A stretch of DNA of 64,000 bases from Thalassovita taeanensis (lineage in GTDB: Bacteria > Pseudomonadota > Alphaproteobacteria > Rhodobacterales > Rhodobacteraceae): contig NZ_FOEP01000012.1 in assembly GCF_900110775.1 (NCBI RefSeq), positions 1-64,000 of the forward strand, read 5' to 3'. Each line of letters opens with the position of its first letter. The first letter of the stretch is position 1. The notes under the pieces are model-generated. The model ran no database searches. It worked only from the letters and a program-made list of their open reading frames with translations, and was not told the origin of the DNA. The position numbers and the translations under genes are program-made. Below are positions 8,249-14,747 of the stretch, piece by piece.

Positions 8249-8272
8249 CTGCACCACAGGGCTGCACGGGGC

Positions 8273-8312
8273 ATGCACATAACATGCACATCCGATGCAT
8301 ATGCGGATGTGC
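8273..8312. promoter_or_regulatory. Repeat-rich candidate operator upstream of the second quinone oxidoreductase
   Basis: ATGCACAT occurs twice (8273-8280 and 8284-8291), 11 bases apart, so on the same face of the helix. The second copy is also the left arm of a perfect 9-bp inverted repeat, GCACATCCG (8286-8294) with CGGATGTGC (8304-8312), spaced by 9 bases. This looks like a cooperative regulator-binding array about 85 bases upstream of the gene start. The regulator is unknown. Confidence 0.5.
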
Positions 8313-8395
8313 GGCGGGCGGTCTTGACCCGAGCCGCGCCAGAGGCATTTTATCGGGTTCAAAATAAGTCAGACGAAATGACGGGGAGGAATAAC

Positions 8396-9370
8396 ATGGC
8401 GCGCACGGTAATCATCGAAGAGGTCGGCGGACCCGAAAAGCTGAAACTGGCGGATCTGCCGGTGGGCGAGCCCGGTCCGGGGCAGGTTCGGATCCGGCAC
8501 AAGGCCTGCGGGCTGAATTTCATCGACTGCTATCAGCGCAGTGGGCTGTATCCGATGCAGCTGCCGCATGCGCTGGGCATGGAGGCCTCGGGGGTGATCG
8601 AGGCGGTGGGCGAGGGCGTGACCCATCTGAAGGTGGGCGACCGGGCGGCCTATGCCGCGAACCCGCCGGGATCATATTGCGAGGCGCGGGTGATGCCCGC
8701 AGCGCAGGTGTGCCCGCTGCCCGATGGCATTTCGTTTGAAGAGGGCGCGGCGATGATGCTGAAGGGCATGACCGCGCAATATCTGTTCCACCGCACGACG
8801 CCGCTTAGGCGTGGCGACACGGTTCTGTTTCACGCAGCTGCCGGGGGCGTGGGCCTGATCGCGTGCCAATGGGCGCGGTCCGAGGGGATCACGCTGATCG
8901 GGACGGCGGGCACGGATGAGAAATGCGCGCTGGGGCTGGCACATGGCGCGAGCCATTGCATCAACTACCGGACCGAGGATTGGGCCGCTCAAGTGCGCGA
9001 CCTGACCGGCGGCAAGGGCGTGGATGTGGTGATGGACGCTGTGGGGGCGGACACGTTCGAGGGATCGTTGGACAGCCTGAAGCCGCTGGGGATGATGATT
9101 TCCTTCGGCAATGCCTCGGGGCCGGTGCCGCCGTTCAATCTTGGAGTGCTGGGGCCAAAGGGATCGCTGAAAATCACGCGCCCGACGCTGTTTACCCATA
9201 TTGCCGATCACGACGCCTGTCAGGAAATGGCGCAGCATTTGTTTTCGAAGGTGTTGGCCGGGGATGTGGTGATCCGGATTGATCAGCGGTTCCCGTTGGA
9301 GCAGGTCGCCGAGGCGCATCGTGCGTTGGAAGCACGCAAGACGACGGGGTGCACGATCTTAGAAGTGTGA
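8396..9370 (+). CDS. Quinone oxidoreductase (QorA-like, NADPH-dependent)
   Basis: From ATG 8396, preceded by GGGGAGGA, the protein is 324 residues, matching QorA-type zinc-independent quinone reductases. It shows CGLNFIDCYQRSGLY and LGMEASGVIEAVGEGV in the GroES-like half, then FHAAAGGVGLIACQWA at the NADPH-binding turn. YRTEDW and GGKGVDVVMDAVG follow later. The frame extends upstream to 8273, but that portion lies over the repeat array and has no binding site. It is distantly paralogous to the preceding gene and separated from it by a hairpin, so probably separately controlled. Confidence 0.92.
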   Translation: MARTVIIEEVGGPEKLKLADLPVGEPGPGQVRIRHKACGLNFIDCYQRSGLYPMQLPHALGMEASGVIEAVGEGVTHLKVGDRAAYAANPPGSYCEARVMPAAQVCPLPDGISFEEGAAMMLKGMTAQYLFHRTTPLRRGDTVLFHAAAGGVGLIACQWARSEGITLIGTAGTDEKCALGLAHGASHCINYRTEDWAAQVRDLTGGKGVDVVMDAVGADTFEGSLDSLKPLGMMISFGNASGPVPPFNLGVLGPKGSLKITRPTLFTHIADHDACQEMAQHLFSKVLAGDVVIRIDQRFPLEQVAEAHRALEARKTTGCTILEV

Positions 9371-9386
9371 GAAGGACTCGCCTTCT
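9370..9386 (+). terminator. Weak hairpin after the second quinone oxidoreductase
   Basis: AGAAGG/CCTTCT with a 5-base loop overlaps the stop codon and is followed by GGTGGTCTTTC. Weak evidence. Confidence 0.3.
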
Positions 9387-9534
9387 GGTGGTCTTTCAAT
9401 TAGCGTCACTCGCGTTGCGAGAGATTGGGGCGGAATGTCGCAGAAACGCGCGTGTTTCGCTGTGGCGGGCATTGTAGTGCCTTGTTTTTACTTGCATGAG
9501 TGAATGGGGATGACAGGGAACAGGAGATTTGGCT

Positions 9535-9882
9535 TTGTCAGATACAACAAACGAGTCAGGTGCGGATCTTTCCGAGATGACGCTGGCCGAGTTGAAAGCG
9601 CTTGAGAAGAAGGTCGTCAAGGCGATCGCAAGCTATGAGGCGCGGCAGAAGAAGAAGGCACGGGATGTGCTGGAAGCCAAAGCCAAAGAGATGGGCTTTA
9701 GTCTGGCCGAGCTGGCCGGGGACGATGCACCCAAGGCCAAGCGCAAGGTGCGCGGTGTAGGTGTTGCGAAATACCGCAACCCGGACGACGACAGTCAGAC
9801 CTGGACCGGGATGGGGCGTCGGCCAGGTTGGGTCATCGACGCGCTTGATGCCGGCGGTTCGCTGGACGATCTGGCGATCTGA
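9535..9882 (+). CDS. H-NS family nucleoid protein (HvrA-like)
   Basis: This is a small H-NS/HvrA-type protein. A charged N-terminal coiled-coil (LAELKALEKKVVKAIASYEARQKKKARDVLEAKAKE) would oligomerise. A basic linker follows (PKAKRKVRG). The C-terminal DNA-binding module is KYRNPDDDSQTWTGMGRRPGWV, the family's Y-R-(N/D)P..TWxGxGRxPxW pattern. In Rhodobacter, HvrA tunes photosynthesis and nitrogen genes; here a general AT-rich-DNA silencer is likely. No ATG suits the 5' end. TTG at 9535 has GGAG (9523-9526) at a spacing of 8, while TTG at 9529 lies too close to it. The chosen form is 115 residues. Confidence 0.88.
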   Translation: MSDTTNESGADLSEMTLAELKALEKKVVKAIASYEARQKKKARDVLEAKAKEMGFSLAELAGDDAPKAKRKVRGVGVAKYRNPDDDSQTWTGMGRRPGWVIDALDAGGSLDDLAI

Positions 9883-9890
9883 TCTTCGGG

Positions 9891-10541
9891 TCAGTCGATC
9901 GGGTCAAGTAGCGCGTTTTTCATCCGGCAGTCCTGCACCATGTCGCGGGCGCAGGGGACGGGGTCGAGGGTTTTCGACAGGCACAGGCGCGCCTCTTGGA
10001 TACGGCTGTCTTTGCAGGTGATGGTCAGCATGTCCGGCGTCCATGTCGGGTTGGCTTGCAGGAAGGCTTGCTCGACCACCGAGGCGGGCAGTTTCACGGC
10101 GCGGTCGAGTTTGCGAAACACGGCCGGGCGGTTGACCTGTTCATAGGCGCTGCGGGCCAGTGCGTAGTAGTCGGGGGCTGACAGGCCCGTGCAGCGGCCG
10201 TGCTTTTTCCACTGATACCAGGCAAGACCGGGGGTGCCCATGATGTCGGCCATGGCTTGGCTCATGGCGCGGGTCGGGTGCGGTTCGGTGGTGCGGCAAT
10301 AGGCGGGCCAGCCTTGTTCGTATTGCGGCCAGAGCCCGTGCAACACCCAGCCGAAATCGGCATCTTCATCACATTGTGGCGAGCGCCGCGCGGCGCCTTC
10401 GGTGGCGCACCAGTTGGGCGACCAGCTGAGCGAGAGCACGTAGTAGTCGAATTCACCGGCTTTTTCGCCATCGGCGTGGGTGGCGGGTGCTGTGGCGCAG
10501 AAGATCAGCGCGCATAGCAGTGCGGCAAAGGCAGATCGCAT
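9891..10541 (-). CDS. Ribonuclease T2 family protein, secreted
   Basis: The 216-residue protein carries a signal peptide (about 1-23, cleaved after ATHA). Both catalytic blocks of RNase T2 are present: CAS-I LHGLWPQ and CAS-II WKKHGRC, each with its active-site histidine. The many cysteines suggest several disulfides. These enzymes cut single-stranded RNA through a 2',3'-cyclic intermediate in the periplasm or medium, so nutrient scavenging from RNA is a likely role. A strong binding site (AAGGAAAGAG on the coding strand) precedes the ATG. The gene converges on the H-NS-like gene with an 8-base gap and is divergent from trcR. Confidence 0.93.
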   Translation of the reverse strand: MRSAFAALLCALIFCATAPATHADGEKAGEFDYYVLSLSWSPNWCATEGAARRSPQCDEDADFGWVLHGLWPQYEQGWPAYCRTTEPHPTRAMSQAMADIMGTPGLAWYQWKKHGRCTGLSAPDYYALARSAYEQVNRPAVFRKLDRAVKLPASVVEQAFLQANPTWTPDMLTITCKDSRIQEARLCLSKTLDPVPCARDMVQDCRMKNALLDPID

Positions 10542-10664
10542 TCACTCTTTCCTTATCGGTTTGGGCGCATTATATACGCCAGCAGTTCCCCCACAACGGA
10601 AACCGGCCCAAAGGGTCCGCCTGTTTTCAGGCAGCGGGGAAGATTTGGGTCAAGGAGAAACGTT

Positions 10665-11405
10665 ATGGCCAAACCGATCATGGCGAAGGCAACCGCCGTC
10701 TGGCTGGTGGACAATACGACGATCAGCTTCAAACAGATTGCCGATTTCGTTGGCATGCACGAGCTGGAGATCCAGGGGATCGCCGATGGTGATGTGGCCG
10801 CGGGCGTCAAGGGATTTGACCCGGTTGCGAACAATCAGCTGACCCAGGAAGAGATTGATGCGGCCGAGGCAGATACGATGCACCGGCTGAAGCTGAAGTT
10901 CAACGCCGCCGCCGTGGGCGAGGAAAAGCGCCGTGGCCCGCGCTATACTCCGCTGTCGAAGCGGCAGGATCGCCCGGCCTCGATCTATTGGCTGGTGAAG
11001 TTCCACCCGGAGCTGACCGATGGTCAGATCAGCAAGCTGGTGGGCACCACAAAGCCGACGATTCAGGCGATTCGCGAGCGGACCCATTGGAACATTGGCA
11101 ACATTCAGCCGGTCGATCCGGTGGCGTTGGGATTGTGCAAGCAGTCCGAGCTGGATGCCGCCGTGCAAAAGGCCGTGGCCAAGAAGGCTGCCGAGGGTGG
11201 CGTGATGAGCGATGACGAGCGCCGCAAGCTGGTGAGCACCGAGCAGTCGCTGGGCATGGAAGAAGCGCCGCGCATTCCGACCGCGATCGAGGGGCTGGAA
11301 ACCTTCAGCCTGCGTGAGGACGATGAGGACGAAGAAGACGAGATCATCGACGCCGAGAGCTTTTTCAACCTGCCGGGCAGTGCGGACGAAGACGAGCAGC
11401 CGTAA
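10665..11405 (+). CDS. trcR: DUF1013 transcriptional cell-cycle regulator TrcR
   Basis: The 246-residue protein matches the alphaproteobacterial DUF1013 family. The N-terminal segment (TTISFKQIADFVGMHELEIQGIADGDV) looks like a helix-turn-helix. A central conserved block includes GPRYTPLSKRQDRPASIYWLVKFHPELTD and a second HTH-like stretch (DGQISKLVGTTKPTIQAIRERTHWN). The C-terminus is a long acidic tail rich in Asp and Glu. In Caulobacter, TrcR associates with RNA polymerase and supports expression of cell-cycle genes including ctrA; that role is established there and inferred here. CAAGGAGA precedes the ATG. The gene is monocistronic, with a strong terminator. Confidence 0.93.
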   Translation: MAKPIMAKATAVWLVDNTTISFKQIADFVGMHELEIQGIADGDVAAGVKGFDPVANNQLTQEEIDAAEADTMHRLKLKFNAAAVGEEKRRGPRYTPLSKRQDRPASIYWLVKFHPELTDGQISKLVGTTKPTIQAIRERTHWNIGNIQPVDPVALGLCKQSELDAAVQKAVAKKAAEGGVMSDDERRKLVSTEQSLGMEEAPRIPTAIEGLETFSLREDDEDEEDEIIDAESFFNLPGSADEDEQP

Positions 11406-11431
11406 GGCGACGCGATTTCAGTATTTTGGCG

Positions 11432-11457
11432 AAGGCCCGGGCGGTTGTCCGGGCCTT
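11432..11457 (+). terminator. Terminator of trcR
   Basis: A perfect 9-bp stem AAGGCCCGG/CCGGGCCTT with an 8-base loop is followed by TGGCGTTTTGG. Confidence 0.7.
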
Positions 11458-11485
11458 TGGCGTTTTGGCGGTGGGCAACGGTGTG

Positions 11486-11512
11486 CAGTGAGTATTTTGA
11501 TCAGAAAGAAGC
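11486..11512 (+). repeat. Dispersed intergenic repeat, copy 1
   Basis: CAGTGAGTATTTTGATCAG followed by AAAGAAGC. Two further copies occur at 37180-37202 and 51260-51285, all in plus orientation and outside genes. Copies 1 and 3 share CAGTGAGTATTT. The surroundings (11458-11700) otherwise show no gene. Confidence 0.6.
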
Positions 11513-11699
11513 GAAGTGGGTGCTTTGCTTCGTGATCGGGGTCGGGCGATTGCGGGCGCGGCTGAAGATTGCCGGTGGTTGGGCACGGATATGGCGCTGA
11601 TCCGGGGCTGCGGGGCGGGTGTGTGTGGTCAGATTTAACGGGGCCGCCGCGGGGGTGTTTTGATCAAATTATGAAAAATGGCGCCCATAGAAGAATTAT

Positions 11700-11878
11700 T
11701 TTGTCTGAGGGCAAAAAAATGATTGAATGAGGCTGCAAGTGGTTCTACATGCGGTTTCAAGACGCCAACGCACGCGCCTCTGGCCGGGTCGGACATCCAA
11801 CCCCGTGTTTACGTAGCGACGGTAACGTCTCCCTTGGAAGTGAGCGGTCATAGATGGCCGGGTCTATTGGAGATGACC
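11700..11878 (+). promoter_or_regulatory. Structured leader of the PLP decarboxylase gene with SD-enclosing hairpin
   Basis: About 180 non-coding bases precede the decarboxylase. At the 3' end, GGTC (11846-11849) pairs with GACC (11875-11878) directly before the ATG. ATAGA (11850-11854) pairs with TCTAT (11863-11867). The Shine-Dalgarno GGAG (11869-11872) lies in the internal loop between the two helices. This could limit translation until the fold changes. Conserved speF-leader RNAs are known upstream of alphaproteobacterial ornithine decarboxylases; equivalence here is inferred from position only. Confidence 0.5.
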
Positions 11879-13051
11879 ATGAACGCATACGTAAACCCCT
11901 TTGCGGGCGGCGAAGCCGTACGCTCGTCTGACCGTATCGAAGCTTTTATCCGTTCGGCGCAGTTTGATCGCCCGACGCTTGTACTGGACCGTGAGGCCGT
12001 GGCCCGCCAGTTCCGTGCGCTGAAATCCGGCCTGGGCCGCGCGCACATCCATTATGCTGTCAAAGCCAACCCGGCGCGTGAAGTGCTGGAGGTTCTGGTC
12101 AACGAGGGTTCGCATTTCGATGCGGCATCGCGCGGCGAAGTTGAGCTGTGCCTGAGCCTGGGTGCGCATCCCGAGGATATTTCGTTCGGCAACACGGTGA
12201 AGCGCGCCAGCGACATTGCGTTTGCGTTCCACGCCGGGGTGCGGCTGTTCGCGGCCGATGCCGAAGAAGAGCTGGAAAAGCTGGCCGAGCATGCGCCGGG
12301 TGCGGAAGTTTACATTCGTCTGCTGGTGGGGGCCACCGGTGCCGATTGGCCGCTGAGCCGCAAGTTTGGCTGTTCGCCCGAGATGGCAGAGCCGCTGATG
12401 GCGCGTGCGATTGAGTTGGGCCTGAAGCCGGTTGGGCTGTCGTTCCATGTTGGGTCGCAGACTCGTCAGGCCGAGATGTGGCGCGAGACGCTGGATCAGG
12501 TTGCAGCGGTGTGGGCTTCGGCGCGCGCCAATGGCTTTGCCCTGAACATGATCAACATCGGTGGCGGGTTTCCGGCGTTTTACGGCGAAGCGATTGAGCC
12601 CGCGTCGGTTTACGCGGCGCATGTGATGCAGATGGTCGAGGCGCGGTTCGAGGGCGCTGAGCGGATCATGGCGGAGCCGGGTCGTGGCATGGTGGCCGAG
12701 GCGGGCATGATTGCCGCCGAGGTGCTGCTGGTGTCGAAGAAATCGGCGGATGATCTGTGCCGCTGGGTGTATCTGGATATCGGCAAATTCTCGGGGTTGG
12801 CTGAGACAATGGATGAGGCGATCCGGTATCAGTTTGTCACCGACCGCCCGCACGAAGAGACCGGACCCTGCATTCTGGCTGGTCCGAGCTGTGACAGCGC
12901 CGATGTGCTGTACGAAAAACGCCCCGTTCAATTGCCCGTGGGTTTGCGGGCAGGTGATCGGATCATTATCCGCAACTGCGGCGCCTACACGTCAAGCTAC
13001 TCCTCGGTTTGCTTTAACGGGTTTCCGCCGCTGGATGTTGTTGTGATCTGA
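11879..13051 (+). CDS. Type III PLP-dependent ornithine/lysine decarboxylase
   Basis: This 390-residue alanine-racemase-fold decarboxylase resembles eukaryotic-type ornithine decarboxylase. Key residues are the PLP lysine in HYAVKANP, the histidine in FHVGSQ, the glycine-rich phosphate loop NIGGGFP, AEPGRGMVAEAG, and CDSAD with the second-subunit catalytic cysteine. It makes putrescine from ornithine, or cadaverine from lysine, in polyamine synthesis. ATG 11879 is six bases from GGAG; the frame extends upstream, but that stretch forms the structured leader and does not look like family sequence. A strong terminator follows. Ornithine versus lysine preference cannot be decided by eye. Confidence 0.92.
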   Translation: MNAYVNPFAGGEAVRSSDRIEAFIRSAQFDRPTLVLDREAVARQFRALKSGLGRAHIHYAVKANPAREVLEVLVNEGSHFDAASRGEVELCLSLGAHPEDISFGNTVKRASDIAFAFHAGVRLFAADAEEELEKLAEHAPGAEVYIRLLVGATGADWPLSRKFGCSPEMAEPLMARAIELGLKPVGLSFHVGSQTRQAEMWRETLDQVAAVWASARANGFALNMINIGGGFPAFYGEAIEPASVYAAHVMQMVEARFEGAERIMAEPGRGMVAEAGMIAAEVLLVSKKSADDLCRWVYLDIGKFSGLAETMDEAIRYQFVTDRPHEETGPCILAGPSCDSADVLYEKRPVQLPVGLRAGDRIIIRNCGAYTSSYSSVCFNGFPPLDVVVI

Positions 13052-13080
13052 CACGCTGCTTGCGATGCACGGACGAGAGG

Positions 13081-13116
13081 AAGGGCCCGCCAGGAAACTG
13101 GCGGGTCTTTTCGTTT
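13081..13116 (+). terminator. Terminator of the decarboxylase gene
   Basis: An 8-bp perfect stem CCCGCCAG/CTGGCGGG with a GAAA tetraloop extends by five more pairs (two wobbles) and is followed by CTTTTCGTTT. Confidence 0.85.
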
Positions 13117-13136
13117 AGGCGGGGCGGTCATGGGCT

Positions 13137-14660
13137 TTACGGGAGCAGGATGGCTTTTGCGGCGTTGAGCGTTGTTTCTGGCACGCCATCTGCGGGTATC
13201 CGGTGCCAGTCGAGTGTTCCGAGCTGTGCGGTGCTTTGTTGTTGAACCACGGTTGCGTCGGCATCCGAGGCGTCACCGATCCGCGCGTCGACGCGTGAGA
13301 TCAGGATGTTAAGCGGCGCTTCGAGCCAGAGGCCATGGAAGGGCAGCTCCAGGTCGGTGGCCAGTCTGGCGGCGGCCTGCCGGGTATCGGGGTCGAGGAA
13401 GGTCGCATCGAGAAGCACGGAGTGCCCGGCGCTCAGCAAGGTTTCGGCCCGTCGGAGCATGTGCTGATAGACCTGATGGCGGGCGGACTTTTTATAGTGG
13501 ATTGCCGAGAGGTGGGTTTGTGTCGTCACGCCTTGCAGGGCTTTGCGCTCCAGATCGCTGCGCAGGTGGACCGCGCCGGGGGCGGCGCCGACGAGGGGGG
13601 CGAGTTCGCGCGCCAGCACGGTCTTGCCCGTCCCGGACAGGCCGCCGACGCAGATCAGCATTGGTTCGGCGGGGGACAGGGCGACCAAGGCGGCGTTGAG
13701 GTATTGCCGGGCTTTGTGGTCAGAGTGGCCCGGGATGCCGCGCGCCTGATCGGTTTGCACGGTCACCATGGCCAGGATCGCCGCGCGGACGGCAAGGAAC
13801 AGCGGCATCACCGACAGGCCGCTGTCTTGTGCGCCGCCTGCGGCCAGAAGATAGGCGTTGAGCACGATATTGGCGGCGCGTGGCAGGTCGCGTTGGCGCA
13901 GGTCCATGATCAGGAAGGCGAGGTCATAGAGCACATCGCATGTGCCCAGCGTTTCGTCGAATTCGAGCGCGTCGAAGGGGACGGGTTTGCCGTCGATCAG
14001 GACCAGATTGCGCAGGTGCAGGTCGCCGTGGCAGCGCCGGACCTGCCCTTTGGTGCTTCGCTGGGTCAGAAGAGGGGCGGCGGCGCATAGCGCGGTCAGT
14101 GCCATTGCGTTGAAGTCCGCCACGCGGGTGGCACCGAGGGCGGCGTGCATGTCGGCAAAGACGCGGTCAAGTTCTGACAGGATGTCGTCGATCAGGCGGG
14201 TGCCGTCTGCGGGGCGTTTGGGCGCTGCGTTGTGGTACGCAAAGACGCTTTGGCCCAGGTCCTCGGCCAAGGTGTCGGTGAACCTGCCGGTGTCGGCGAC
14301 GACGGCAAGTTCAGCCTCAGCCGGGAAGCGCCACATGCGCAGCACCCATTCGACGGGAGGCCCGTGCCCGTCGAGCGCCAGTGTGCCGTCGGCTTCGCGG
14401 GTGACGGCGATCACATCGCGGTAGATGGTGGGGGCGGCGGGTTTGTTCAACGCGAGTTCGCGGCGCACCATTGTTTCGCGCAGGGCGAGCGTGGACAGGT
14501 CCATGTAGTCATACTTCACGGCGCGTTTGATTTTCAGTGCGACGTCGCCCGCCAGAAAGATCAGCGCGCCGTGGGTTTCCACCACGCTGACCGGGCCGTT
14601 GCCGGGGTGCCCTGCCGGAGAGCTGAGATAGGCGATGACATTTGTCTGATCGTCTTGCAT
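13137..14660 (-). CDS. Fusion of aminoglycoside-phosphotransferase-like kinase and AAA/P-loop kinase domains
   Basis: This 507-residue protein has two nucleotide-binding halves. Residues about 25-310 are an APH-like phosphotransferase: KIKRAVKYDYMDLST resembles the ATP-lysine strand, CHGDLHLRNL is the Brenner catalytic loop, and FDALEFDETLGTCDVLYDLAFL holds the metal-binding aspartate. Residues about 335-507 are a P-loop kinase with Walker A GGLSGTGKT, then LRSDLERK and LLDATFLDP. The architecture is widespread in proteobacteria, but its substrate is unknown; antibiotic resistance should not be assumed. GGAG precedes the ATG by six bases. It lies 87 bases downstream of the P-type ATPase on the same strand, possibly co-transcribed. 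Confidence 0.85.
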   Translation of the reverse strand: MQDDQTNVIAYLSSPAGHPGNGPVSVVETHGALIFLAGDVALKIKRAVKYDYMDLSTLALRETMVRRELALNKPAAPTIYRDVIAVTREADGTLALDGHGPPVEWVLRMWRFPAEAELAVVADTGRFTDTLAEDLGQSVFAYHNAAPKRPADGTRLIDDILSELDRVFADMHAALGATRVADFNAMALTALCAAAPLLTQRSTKGQVRRCHGDLHLRNLVLIDGKPVPFDALEFDETLGTCDVLYDLAFLIMDLRQRDLPRAANIVLNAYLLAAGGAQDSGLSVMPLFLAVRAAILAMVTVQTDQARGIPGHSDHKARQYLNAALVALSPAEPMLICVGGLSGTGKTVLARELAPLVGAAPGAVHLRSDLERKALQGVTTQTHLSAIHYKKSARHQVYQHMLRRAETLLSAGHSVLLDATFLDPDTRQAAARLATDLELPFHGLWLEAPLNILISRVDARIGDASDADATVVQQQSTAQLGTLDWHRIPADGVPETTLNAAKAILLP

Positions 14661-14747
14661 TGGGCGCTCCGGATTGCGAGTTCAGGATGCGGCGGGCTTC
14701 CGATAGGCATCATAGTACGGCCTTGATCCCCGCCGCATTGACCGAGA

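Noticed and set aside
11723-11878. 52-codon N-terminal extension of the decarboxylase
   Set aside because: The stretch forms stem-loops and does not resemble the family. GGAG is correctly spaced for ATG 11879.
13137-14660. Aminoglycoside resistance gene
   Set aside because: Only the kinase fold resembles APH enzymes. The fused P-loop architecture belongs to a housekeeping family of unknown substrate, so resistance is unsupported.
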